A DNA stretch of 47,950 bases from Oscillospiraceae bacterium (GTDB lineage: Bacteria > Bacillota > Clostridia > Oscillospirales > CAG-272): assembly GCA_015064785.1 (NCBI GenBank), contig SVRM01000016.1, positions 1-47,950 on the forward strand. The letters run 5' to 3'. The notes beneath the pieces are model-generated. The model was given only the letters and a program-made list of their open reading frames with translations, was not told where the DNA came from and made no database searches. Positions 1-7,349 of this stretch are shown piece by piece. Position numbers and translations under genes: made by a program. The stretch's first letter is position 1; each line of letters opens with the position of its first letter.

Positions 1-56
1 GCGTATTCTGATAATAAAATCAACAAAATTTTCTCAAACGGAAAGGATATACAACC

Positions 57-680
57 ATGAAAGAATACAAAATCAAAATGATGGATCACGCGCCGATGTG
101 CGACAAGTGCTGGAGCCGCGTGGAAAAGACGATGATCGATGAATGTGTCTGGATGGCCGACTACAAGCCCGTCTGCTATGCACAGGTCTGCTATGTCAAG
201 GGCGACGGCTTCTGGGCACGTCTGACCTGCGAGGAATCGAATCCCAAGGCGGTGCATGAGGGCTTTTTCTCCGACGTTTACAAGGATTCCTGCCTTGAAA
301 TGTTTGCAAAGTGGGACGATGCGTCCGACAAGTACATCAACATCGAAATGAATTCCAAGGGCTCCTGCCTGATCGCGCTCGGTGCTGACCGTTACGATCG
401 CACACCAATTGACAAGCTCTGCGGTCATCCGTTTGCGGTCAAGGCAGAAGTAAAGGACAAGGAATGGAATGTCACCGTTCATATCACCGAGGAGGATCTC
501 TGCAAAATTTACGGTATGTCGGCAGACAAGTTCGTCCCCGGCTATGTCATCATGGGCAACTTCTATAAGTGCGGCGACGAAACCGATGTCGAGCACTACG
601 TCATGTGGAATCCCGTCGGTACGGAAAAGCCCGATTACCACAGACCGGAATTCTTCGGTCGTATGGTCATCGAAGCATGA
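57..680 (+). CDS. CBM9-like carbohydrate-binding domain protein
   Basis: The 207-residue protein ends in PDYHRPEFFGRMVIE preceded by a VMWNPVG stretch, the pattern of the carbohydrate-binding family 9-like (DOMON-related) fold, which in other proteins binds sugar ends. There is no signal peptide or membrane segment, so it is predicted to be cytoplasmic. The N-terminus carries a CDKC motif. The start has a GGAAAGGA ribosome binding site at 40-47. The stop overlaps the next start as ATGA (677-680), so it is translationally coupled to the AAC(3)-family gene. The promoter must lie upstream of the window. The family assignment comes from recalled motifs; the ligand is unknown. Confidence 0.7.
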   Translation: MKEYKIKMMDHAPMCDKCWSRVEKTMIDECVWMADYKPVCYAQVCYVKGDGFWARLTCEESNPKAVHEGFFSDVYKDSCLEMFAKWDDASDKYINIEMNSKGSCLIALGADRYDRTPIDKLCGHPFAVKAEVKDKEWNVTVHITEEDLCKIYGMSADKFVPGYVIMGNFYKCGDETDVEHYVMWNPVGTEKPDYHRPEFFGRMVIEA

Positions 681-1483
681 TCACCAAAGAACAGCTGAAA
701 GCCGATATCCGCGCCATGGGGATTGCGAGCACGGATACGGTGATGATTCATACCTCCATGCGTGCCATCGGAGACGTCGAGGGCGGTGCCGATACCGTCA
801 TCGATGCGTTCTGTGAGGTGCTTTGCGAAGGACTTCTTCTCGTTCCGACGCACACATGGGGCACGGTCGGACCGAAAAATCCCGTCTACGATGTCCGTGC
901 ATCCGTGCCGAACATCGGTGCATTGCCGTGTGCCGCCGCACGACGGGAGGACGGTGTGCGCTCTCTGCATCCGACCCATTCCATGTGGGCAAAGGGTGTC
1001 GGAGCAGCGGACTATGTCGCAGGGGAAGAGAAAGCACCGTCTCCCGGAGCACCCGGTTTTGCTTGGGCGAGACTTGCCGATGTTGGTGCAAAGATTCTCT
1101 TGATCGGTGTGCTCAATAACCGCAATACGTTTATTCATGCCGTGGATGAGATCTACGGCTTGCCTGATCGTTTGGCACCGGAGCTTTATACTGTCACCAT
1201 CCGTGATGCAAATGGGCGGGAATATTCTCATCCGTATCATACGCATCATTGCAGCCGTACCAACGATGTGTCGCAGTATTATGTCAACTTTGAACCTGCG
1301 TTTCTTGCTTGCGGTGTACAGACATTTGGACGTCTTGGCGGTGCGGAGGTACGTATCATCGATGCGAAGCGATGCTGTGATACGGTGATGCATATCTTCC
1401 GTCAGGCAGAGCTTGATCCGGAACGCGAAGATAAAGACCTTTGTGTAGGGTTTATTGACATTCCGACATCCTATTATCCATAA
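677..1483 (+). CDS. AAC(3)-family aminoglycoside N-acetyltransferase-like protein
   Basis: Enzymes of this family transfer acetyl from acetyl-CoA to the 3-amino group of aminoglycosides, and many chromosomal homologues act on other amines. The 268-residue protein shows the family landmarks: VMIHTSMRAIG near the N-terminus, LLVPTHTWG, LHPTHSMWAKG, and ILLIGVLNNRNTFIHAVDE with the conserved His/Glu region. The ATG at 677 overlaps the stop of the preceding gene (ATGA). A longer frame opens at 569 but would run through the upstream gene, so the coupled start is preferred. The length is normal for the family. Whether it gives drug resistance cannot be told; its pairing with a sugar-binding-like protein suggests an aminosugar substrate (inference). 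Confidence 0.85.
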   Translation: MITKEQLKADIRAMGIASTDTVMIHTSMRAIGDVEGGADTVIDAFCEVLCEGLLLVPTHTWGTVGPKNPVYDVRASVPNIGALPCAAARREDGVRSLHPTHSMWAKGVGAADYVAGEEKAPSPGAPGFAWARLADVGAKILLIGVLNNRNTFIHAVDEIYGLPDRLAPELYTVTIRDANGREYSHPYHTHHCSRTNDVSQYYVNFEPAFLACGVQTFGRLGGAEVRIIDAKRCCDTVMHIFRQAELDPEREDKDLCVGFIDIPTSYYP

Positions 1484-1488
1484 AACAA

Positions 1489-1681
1489 GGGGTTGTTGCA
1501 TTTAGATCAATGTGTCAAAAACTCCCTCCGGCTCACCGCAGGTGAGCCACCTCCCTCAAACAGAGGGAGGCTTAGTTTAGGCTCCCTCCCCGAGGGAGCT
1601 GTCAAAAAAAGACGCTTCAGCGTCTTTTTTTGACTGAGGGAGTTATCATTTGTTCAATGATTTATCAAATGCAACAGCCCG
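1489..1681. repeat. hairpin-rich small repeat element with terminal inverted repeats
   Basis: The 193-bp element fills the space between two convergent genes. Its ends are imperfect inverted repeats: GGGTTGTTGCATTTAGATC at the left and, on the other strand, GGGCTGTTGCATTTGATAA at the right. Inside are successive hairpins: GGCTCACC/GGTGAGCC, CCTCCCTC/GAGGGAGG, GCTCCCTC/GAGGGAGC and a perfect stem AAAAAAAGACGC/GCGTCTTTTTTT able to terminate transcription both ways. No coding capacity is seen. A shorter, inverted relative lies at 13325-13430. It resembles MITE or REP-type elements; no transposase is present here. Confidence 0.75.
1610..1632. terminator. bidirectional intrinsic terminator inside the repeat
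   Basis: A GACGC/GCGTC stem with a TTCA loop is flanked by A7 on the left and T7 on the right, so it can work on both strands. It sits between the convergent AAC(3)-like gene and the methyltransferase gene. Confidence 0.75.
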
Positions 1682-1688
1682 TACTTTT

Positions 1689-2537
1689 TTATTTCACTTC
1701 AATGACACAAATCGCCATTTTGACAAACAGTTCTTTGAGAACCGGTAATTTTGCAAACAGCGCAAAATACCGGCGCAGCGGCACCTCGCGGTAATACTGC
1801 GGTGTAATTGCAAGGTCACGCAGCATTCCTTTGAACTTCTTCAAAGTCATTTTGTTGATATAGCCGATTTTCTCCACGCCGTTTTCGTCGGTGTAGAAGC
1901 GCAGTGCCAGCCGCTCCGCTTCATCAGGAACCCCGCGAATGAGTTCCTTGTAGGCTTTGATCAGTGCACTGTCGGAATAAAACAGCTGCACCCACGGAAT
2001 GTTGATCGCATCAGACAGATGCGCGCCCGTCGGATGGTAATATGGCGGGAAATTGATGAATATCCGACCGCCCGGACGGACGAGCCGCATTGCTTCCCGC
2101 AGCGCCGCCGCCGGATTGTCAACATGCTCCATAAAGTCGTTCATGATGACCGTGTCAAAGCGGTGATCCTCAAACGGCAATTCATACGCGGAACCAAGGA
2201 CAAACGTGAAGCGGTCGGAAAACCCGAGTTTTTCTGCCATCGCTTCCGCTTCCGCACGGTAATGCTCCACAATGTCGACACCGGTGACATGACGGGCACC
2301 GAGCGAGACATAGTACAGGCTCTTCCCTGCCGCGGCGCATCCCATGTCGAGGACATCCTTACCTGCAAACATATCGTCCGTTGTATACCGATCGAGATAC
2401 AGCTTGATCGTATCCAGTCCTTTTTCATACTGCCACATGGCGTAGGTCTTTGTGCCGTCGTTCTGCAAATTAAAGGGATGAACCACCTTCGGAAACCAGT
2501 TGTTGGTTTTGAGAAGCAGCTGATACGGAAGTCCCAT
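1689..2537 (-). CDS. class I SAM-dependent methyltransferase
   Basis: The protein of 282 residues has a Rossmann-fold methyltransferase core: motif I VLDMGCAAAGKSLYY, then GARHVTGVDIVEHY (acidic residue for the ribose hydroxyls), FDTVIMNDFMEHVDNP and LRPGG-like LVRPGGRIFINFPPYY, all typical of the Methyltransf_11/25 group. The N-terminal 45 residues and the C-terminal 80 residues, rich in YRE and RYFALF aromatic patches, are outside the core and probably define the substrate, which is unknown. The ATG at 2537 is chosen because AGAAAGGA precedes it at good spacing; the longer frame from 2600 would run into the glucokinase terminator. It lies downstream of glcK, separated by that terminator. 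Confidence 0.8.
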   Translation of the reverse strand: MGLPYQLLLKTNNWFPKVVHPFNLQNDGTKTYAMWQYEKGLDTIKLYLDRYTTDDMFAGKDVLDMGCAAAGKSLYYVSLGARHVTGVDIVEHYRAEAEAMAEKLGFSDRFTFVLGSAYELPFEDHRFDTVIMNDFMEHVDNPAAALREAMRLVRPGGRIFINFPPYYHPTGAHLSDAINIPWVQLFYSDSALIKAYKELIRGVPDEAERLALRFYTDENGVEKIGYINKMTLKKFKGMLRDLAITPQYYREVPLRRYFALFAKLPVLKELFVKMAICVIEVK

Positions 2538-2563
2538 AAATGTCGATCCTTTCTGTTTGCCTT

Positions 2564-2604
2564 GAAATAAAGGAAAGCCGCGACCGATGCGGTGCGGCAT
2601 TTCC
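2564..2604 (-). terminator. intrinsic terminator after glucokinase gene
   Basis: On the minus strand GGAAA-T-GCCGC pairs with GCGGC-TTTCC around a 12-nt loop and is followed by TTTATTT. It lies just after the glcK stop and before the methyltransferase ribosome binding site, so the methyltransferase depends on read-through or on a promoter I could not identify. Confidence 0.65.
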
Positions 2605-2617
2605 GTATGCTTGTGAT

Positions 2618-3571
2618 TTATCTGCCGAGAACTGCGGCACCGATGATACCTGCGTCGTTGCGGAGAGTCGCAATGCGGATATCGGTTGCCTTGATGTTGT
2701 CACGGGAGTAGGTTTCGCCCTTGATGCGTTCCTTAACGGGATTCAGCAGGTTGTCCTTTTCATTGGAAATACCGCCGCCGATGGAGAGAACCTCGGGCTG
2801 GAAGATGTTGATGATGGATGCAAGACCGGATGCGAGGTAGCCGACATACTTGTCAACAACTTCCTGACCAGCCTTATCGCCTTCTCTTGCTGCGTTGAAC
2901 GCGGTTCTGCCAGAGACATTGTCAAGGTTGCCGCCGATCATATCCCACATCTTGGTGGTGTGACCGACTTCTGCGATCTTTTCGCGGGTCATACGGATCA
3001 AAGCGGTTGCAGAGGAATATGCTTCCCAGCAGCCCTTTCTGCCGCAGGAACACTGTACGCCGTCATATTCGATGACGATGTGACCAAGTTCTGCACCAGC
3101 ATGGTTGAAGCCGGAGTAAACCTTATTGTCGATGATGATACCGCCGCCGACACCGGTGCCGAGCGTAATCATAACGGAGTTTGCATAACCCTTTGCAGCA
3201 CCTGCGACAGCTTCGCCCTTTGCAGCAGCGTTCGCGTCGTTTTCGATCAGGACGCGGTCAATGTTGATGTATCTCTTGAGCAGAGAAGCAATCGGGAAAT
3301 CGAGGAACGGCAGGTTGTTTGCATAGACAACAACGCCGGTGTCCGAGTCAGCCGTACCGGGGGTAGCGATACCGATGTATTCGATATCAGCTTCAGTCAG
3401 ACCTTCGTCTGCGATGATCTTCTTGCAGAGATCAGCCATATCCTTGACAATTTCCTCACCGGGTCTGTCCGCACCAGTCGGAACGCTGTCCTTTCTGATG
3501 ATTTCAAAATTGTCATTGACAATACCTGCGGCAATGTTGGTACCGCCCAGGTCAATACCGATAGTATACAT
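2618..3571 (-). CDS. glcK: ROK-family glucokinase
   Basis: Phosphorylates glucose to glucose 6-phosphate with ATP in the cytoplasm. The 317-residue protein begins with the phosphate-binding motif IGIDLGGTNIAAGIV, has the substrate region NDANAAAKGEA and LGTGVGGGIIIDNKV, then HAGAELGHIVIE and the ROK zinc motif CSCGRKGCWEAYSS around residue 170, and ends with EVLSIGGGISNE. Length and motif order are those of Firmicutes glucokinases. The start is set by AAAAGGAG 9 nt upstream of ATG. It has its own consensus promoter (3638-3666) and terminator, so it is probably monocistronic. Its upstream neighbour hprK also belongs to carbon control. Another ROK sugar kinase specificity is possible. Confidence 0.88.
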   Translation of the reverse strand: MYTIGIDLGGTNIAAGIVNDNFEIIRKDSVPTGADRPGEEIVKDMADLCKKIIADEGLTEADIEYIGIATPGTADSDTGVVVYANNLPFLDFPIASLLKRYINIDRVLIENDANAAAKGEAVAGAAKGYANSVMITLGTGVGGGIIIDNKVYSGFNHAGAELGHIVIEYDGVQCSCGRKGCWEAYSSATALIRMTREKIAEVGHTTKMWDMIGGNLDNVSGRTAFNAAREGDKAGQEVVDKYVGYLASGLASIINIFQPEVLSIGGGISNEKDNLLNPVKERIKGETYSRDNIKATDIRIATLRNDAGIIGAAVLGR

Positions 3572-3637
3572 AATTGTAAACTCCTTTTCGTTGTTTTATT
3601 CACAGCCGATTCTCATTTGACCGACTTTGCTGTTATC

Positions 3638-3666
3638 ATTATACAAGAATTTGGCGCGTGTGTCAA
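3638..3666 (-). promoter_or_regulatory. consensus sigma-A promoter of glcK
   Basis: On the minus strand TTGACA (3666-3661) and TATAAT (3643-3638) are separated by 17 nt, a perfect consensus. The -10 and start region (TATAATGATAACA) is identical to that of the hprK promoter. No catabolite-responsive element matching the usual consensus was recognised. Confidence 0.85.
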
Positions 3667-3694
3667 GTGCTTTTCACTATTTTTCGACAAAACC

Positions 3695-4636
3695 TCATTC
3701 CTCAATGCCCATCTGGGACATCAGGCGCTTGTTAAACTCCTCTGCTGTGTTATAGCCCATCTTCTTCTGGCGGTTATTCATAGCGGCGATCTCCATGATA
3801 ATGGCGAGGTTACGGCCGGGCTTGACGGGGATGGTGGTCGTCGGAACCTGGATCCCCATAATATCGGTTGTCTCCTGATCCAGTCCCAGACGGTCATACA
3901 TCTTGCCCTGAACCCACGGCTCAAGGTTGATAATCATATCGATTTTTTCGGTTTCCTTGACAGCACCCATACCGAAAATACGGCGGACATCGACAATACC
4001 GATACCGCGCAGCTCGACATAATGGCGGATGATCTCGGGTGCTGTACCGACCAGTGTCGTAGCGGATACACGCTTGATTTCGACAGCATCGTCGGCGATC
4101 AGACGGTGGCCGCGCTTGACAAGCTCAATCGCCGTTTCCGACTTACCGACGCCGGAATCACCGAGGATCAGAATGCCTTCGCCGTAGACCTCGACAAGAA
4201 CACCATGGCGGGTGATGCGCGGTGCAAGCTTGACATTCAGCCAGGACACGATGGAGGCGGACAGCGGGGATGTACGTTCTCCGGTTCTCAGGACAGGAAT
4301 GTCATATTCCTTTGCCGCCTGAATCACTTCGTCAAAAATTTCATTGTTGGACGTAAAGATAATCGCTGCCGGATGGTAGGCAAAATACGTGGACAGACTC
4401 TCATAGCGCGCAGCACTGTCCTTGGAGGAGAGGTACTGATATTCGGCATTTCCGATGATGCCGATGCGCGAGGTATCCATATGCTCATAAAAACCGGCAA
4501 GCGGCAGACCGGGACGTGTGACGTCACGGCTTGTGATCACACGCTCCGACAGATTTTCCGGCTGACAGATAATTTCCAGTTTGAAATGATCGATAACCTC
4601 CTGCAGAGGGATCGAATTAAATTCTTCAAAGTCCAT
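3695..4636 (-). CDS. hprK: HPr kinase/phosphorylase
   Basis: Phosphorylates and dephosphorylates Ser46 of the PTS protein HPr, the trigger of carbon catabolite repression in Firmicutes. The 313-residue protein has the N-terminal MurF-like domain, then RHGVLVEVYGEGILILGD running into the P-loop GDSGVGKSE (about residue 155), LIADDAVEI, and the family signature ELRGIGIVDVRRIFGMGA; the C-terminus has VKPGRNLAIIMEIAAMN. Length is typical. The ATG at 4636 follows GGAGG by 7 nt; the longer frame would begin upstream of the promoter. It is divergent from trpS. HPr itself and PTS genes are not in the window. Confidence 0.95.
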   Translation of the reverse strand: MDFEEFNSIPLQEVIDHFKLEIICQPENLSERVITSRDVTRPGLPLAGFYEHMDTSRIGIIGNAEYQYLSSKDSAARYESLSTYFAYHPAAIIFTSNNEIFDEVIQAAKEYDIPVLRTGERTSPLSASIVSWLNVKLAPRITRHGVLVEVYGEGILILGDSGVGKSETAIELVKRGHRLIADDAVEIKRVSATTLVGTAPEIIRHYVELRGIGIVDVRRIFGMGAVKETEKIDMIINLEPWVQGKMYDRLGLDQETTDIMGIQVPTTTIPVKPGRNLAIIMEIAAMNNRQKKMGYNTAEEFNKRLMSQMGIEE

Positions 4637-4667
4637 GATACGCCTCCGTATTGATGTGGTTGTTATC

Positions 4668-4696
4668 ATTATACCACATCTTTCCGAAAATAGCAA
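4668..4696 (-). promoter_or_regulatory. sigma-A promoter of hprK
   Basis: On the minus strand TTGCTA (4696-4691), a 17-nt spacer and TATAAT (4673-4668). The 13 bases spanning the -10 box and start site are the same as in the glcK promoter. Confidence 0.75.
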
Positions 4697-4796
4697 ATAT
4701 TCTGTAAAAAAATTTCAAAGATTTCTGAAAATTCCTGTCAAATATGTATTTTTCATGAAAAACACGTAAAAACATTCGGAAAAATGCGTTTTCCTA

Positions 4797-4826
4797 TTGC
4801 AAAGTCAGGGCAATTTATGGTATAAT
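4797..4826 (+). promoter_or_regulatory. sigma-A promoter of trpS-tagO
   Basis: TTGCAA (4797-4802), an 18-nt spacer and TATAAT (4821-4826) preceded by TGG. The transcript would begin near 4833, leaving a leader of only about 80 nt before the preferred trpS start, too short for a T-box. Confidence 0.75.
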
Positions 4827-4910
4827 ATTAAGTAAAGAAATTCATATGAGCGCCCCATGCAGAATAAGCGTATGGCGGCAGCCACGACACGAAAGGATCG
4901 ACTATCAATC

Positions 4911-5924
4911 ATGAATCAGGAAGCAACCGCACCAAAGAAACGCATTTTCTCCGGCGTACAGCCGACAGGAAATCTGACCATCGGCAACTATCTCGGTGCG
5001 ATCAAGAACTGGACAACGCTTCAGGATGACTACGAATGCCTGTACTGCGTCGTCAACCAGCACGCCATCACCGTCCGTCAGGATCCCGCCGCACTGCGCC
5101 GCGCCACCTATGAAACGCTCGCGGTTTATCTTGCCGCAGGTCTTGACCCCGAAAAGAATACCATGTTCATTCAGAGCCATGTATCCGCTCATGCTGAACT
5201 TGCATGGGTCCTCAACTGCTATACCATGTTCGGTGAGCTGTCCCGTATGACCCAGTTCAAGGACAAGAGTGCCAAGCACGCTGACAACGTCAACGCAGGA
5301 CTTTTCACGTATCCCGTTCTGATGGCGGCGGACATTCTGCTGTATCAGGCGGATCTTGTTCCCGTCGGTATCGACCAGAAGCAGCACATCGAGCTGACAC
5401 GCGATGTCGCAGAACGCTTCAATGCGATCTATTCCAACACCTTCACCGTTCCGGAACCCTACATGCCAAAAACCGGCACCAAGATCATGTCCTTGCAGGA
5501 CCCGACCAAAAAGATGTCCAAGTCTGACGAAAACGAAAATGCGACGGTGCGCATTCTCGACGACAAGGATACCATCATCCGCAAGTTCAAGCGCGCCGTG
5601 ACAGACTCCGATACTGTCGTCCGCTACAGTGAAGACAAGCCGGGCGTGTCCAACCTCATGGCAATCTATTCCTGCTTCACCGGCAAGGATTTTGATGCCA
5701 TCGAAAAGGAATTCGAGGGCAAGGGCTACGGCGACTTCAAGCTGGCTGTCGGCGAAGCCTGTGCCGATTCCCTGGCGCCTGTCCGTTCCCGCTTCACAGA
5801 ACTGATGGCAGATAAAGCATATCTGGAAACTGTTGCCAAGGAAGGTGCCGCACGTGCATCGTATCTGGCACGCAAAACACTGTCCAAGGTCTACCGCAAG
5901 GTCGGCTTTGTGGAATTCAAGTAA
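4911..5924 (+). CDS. trpS: tryptophanyl-tRNA synthetase
   Basis: Charges tRNA-Trp with tryptophan. The protein of 337 residues is a class Ic synthetase: FSGVQPTGNLTIGNYLGAI holds the HIGH-type motif (TIGN), MAADILLYQADLVPVGIDQKQH is the family's central region, and KKMSKSDEN is the KMSKS motif. Start choice is uncertain: ATG 4911 has GAAAGGA about 13 nt upstream and gives the usual family length, while in-frame ATGs at 4857 and 4872 would add 18 or 13 residues without a good ribosome site. It has its own promoter and is followed after 2 nt by tagO, so the two are co-transcribed. No T-box or trp leader is seen. Confidence 0.93.
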   Translation: MNQEATAPKKRIFSGVQPTGNLTIGNYLGAIKNWTTLQDDYECLYCVVNQHAITVRQDPAALRRATYETLAVYLAAGLDPEKNTMFIQSHVSAHAELAWVLNCYTMFGELSRMTQFKDKSAKHADNVNAGLFTYPVLMAADILLYQADLVPVGIDQKQHIELTRDVAERFNAIYSNTFTVPEPYMPKTGTKIMSLQDPTKKMSKSDENENATVRILDDKDTIIRKFKRAVTDSDTVVRYSEDKPGVSNLMAIYSCFTGKDFDAIEKEFEGKGYGDFKLAVGEACADSLAPVRSRFTELMADKAYLETVAKEGAARASYLARKTLSKVYRKVGFVEFK

Positions 5925-5926
5925 TT

Positions 5927-7081
5927 ATGATTGATTCAATGTATTTTCAGGTCTTTCTCGGTCTGATCTGTGCAGGTCTGATCGCGCTGACCGTCACGCC
6001 GATTGTCCGCGTGTTTGCATATAAAATTGGAGCGGTTGATATCCCCAAGGACAATCGCCGTATGCACAAAAAGCCGATGCCGCTGCTCGGAGGTCTTTCC
6101 ATCTTTCTGGGCTTCACGATTTCGGGACTGCTGTTCTGCGATATCACCCCGACGCTTGCCGCTGCATGGTTTGGCGGTTTGCTCATCATTGTCATCGGAA
6201 TTCTGGATGATAAATATGCGCTGAATGCGTGGATCAAGCTCCTCGGACAGATTGCCGCCGCGGCGATTGCTGTTGGTCTGGGCGGTGTACAGATTGAACA
6301 CATCAACCTGTTCGGCAGATACATTCACTTCGGTGTGCTTTCCATTCCGATCACCATTCTCTGGATTGTCGGCATGACAAATGCCATCAATCTGATCGAC
6401 GGTCTGGACGGACTTGCCTGCGGTGTTTCCGCGATTTCCTCCATGTCTCTGCTGATTGTTACCCTGATGCACGCGGAGCTCGATGTCGCCATGCTGACCG
6501 CAATTCTGACCGGTGCCTGCATCGGTTTTCTGCCGTTCAACATGAACCCGGCAAAAATCTTTATGGGAGATACCGGCGCCCTGTTCTTAGGCTACATGCT
6601 GTCGGTGCTGTCCATCATCGGTGTATTCAAGACAACCGCAGTTGTCTCCTTCCTTATTCCCGTCATCATCTTCGGTTATCCGCTGTTTGATACGGTGTTC
6701 GCATTTGCACGCCGGATTTTGCAGGGACGTTCTCCGTTCTCTGCCGACCGCGGTCATCTGCATCACCGCATCATCGATATGGGCTTTAATGTCAGACAGT
6801 CTGTCTCCATTCTGTACTGCATCTGCTCTATCCTCGGTATCCTTGCCATCATGCTGACGGAACAGCGTGCTGCTGCATCTCTGGTGATTTTAGTGGTCGC
6901 ACTGATCATCGGTCTGTTCAATTATGCGCTGATCAAAAACAAGAACACCCGCACCCTGACCGGTCTTCAGGAAACCACGGAATTTGACCGTGTCGTTCTC
7001 CCGGATCAAAAGAAGGACGAACCCAAAGACGGTGCACCTGCCACAGACAAGGCGGACAGCGAAGAACCCAAATCCGAATAA
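5927..7081 (+). CDS. tagO: undecaprenyl-phosphate GlcNAc-1-phosphate transferase (TagO/WecA type)
   Basis: Transfers GlcNAc 1-phosphate (or a related sugar phosphate) from its UDP form to undecaprenyl phosphate at the membrane, the first step of wall teichoic acid or other surface glycan synthesis. The 384-residue, multi-pass protein shows DNRRMHKKPMPLLGG, NAINLIDGLDGLACG (the DDxxD-like catalytic region), NPAKIFMGDTGAL and GHLHHRI, the WecA/TagO signature that separates it from MraY. The last 50 residues are a charged, Lys/Asp/Glu-rich tail. It starts 2 nt after trpS stops and lacks a strong own ribosome site, suggesting translational coupling. ATG 5939 is an alternative start. Confidence 0.88.
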   Translation: MIDSMYFQVFLGLICAGLIALTVTPIVRVFAYKIGAVDIPKDNRRMHKKPMPLLGGLSIFLGFTISGLLFCDITPTLAAAWFGGLLIIVIGILDDKYALNAWIKLLGQIAAAAIAVGLGGVQIEHINLFGRYIHFGVLSIPITILWIVGMTNAINLIDGLDGLACGVSAISSMSLLIVTLMHAELDVAMLTAILTGACIGFLPFNMNPAKIFMGDTGALFLGYMLSVLSIIGVFKTTAVVSFLIPVIIFGYPLFDTVFAFARRILQGRSPFSADRGHLHHRIIDMGFNVRQSVSILYCICSILGILAIMLTEQRAAASLVILVVALIIGLFNYALIKNKNTRTLTGLQETTEFDRVVLPDQKKDEPKDGAPATDKADSEEPKSE

Positions 7082-7086
7082 ATGAC

Positions 7087-7131
7087 AACAGGCGCAGAGA
7101 TCCGACATCCGTCCGATATCTGCGCTGTTTC
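7087..7131 (+). terminator. intrinsic terminator after tagO
   Basis: GCGCAGAGATC pairs with GATATCTGCGC (one mismatch), extended by flanking AACA/TGTT, with a loop of about 12 nt and a weak T-rich tail. It lies 6 nt after the tagO stop codon. Confidence 0.6.
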
Positions 7132-7133
7132 AC

Positions 7134-7330
7134 ATTTACAGATTCTAGGCAATTGCAAAATTGCCTACCTTCATCGCCCAAAGGGCGATATATAAACAAA
7201 TTGCGTCGCTTGGGCGGGTTTCCCGCCCAAAAAGACACCTTCAAAGCGACCAAAGGGAGCCATCGGGCTGCGTCAGCCCGATGAAACCGATTGCAAAATG
7301 CAATTTTGCAATCGATTAATTTACAGATTC
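7134..7330. repeat. REP-like palindrome cluster flanked by 12-bp direct repeats
   Basis: The segment is bounded by perfect copies of ATTTACAGATTC (7134-7145 and 7319-7330), which look like a target-site duplication. The 173 bp between them are almost wholly palindromic: AGGCAATTGCAAAATTGCCT, TCGCCCAAAGGGCGA, GGGCGGGTTTCCCGCCC, a hairpin CATCGGGCTG/CAGCCCGATG and GATTGCAAAATGCAATTTTGC followed by AATC. No open frame of its own is evident. It resembles REP or MITE-type DNA moved by an enzyme encoded elsewhere. The right direct repeat lies just upstream of the next gene's ribosome site. Confidence 0.75.
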
Positions 7331-7349
7331 AAAAAGGAGGACTCCCGAT

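Noticed and set aside
677..1483. Acquired antibiotic-resistance gene
   Set aside because: The gene is coupled to its neighbour and matches the local base composition; no integron, insertion sequence or transfer gene is nearby, so mobile resistance is not supported.
2540..4654. A 704-codon open frame on the plus strand
   Set aside because: It is wholly antisense to glcK and hprK, which have clear motifs, promoters and ribosome sites; its own translation has no recognisable motif or start signal.
4827..4910. T-box or tryptophan leader upstream of trpS
   Set aside because: The leader is only about 80 nt and shows no specifier hairpin, T-box sequence, Trp codon run or terminator.
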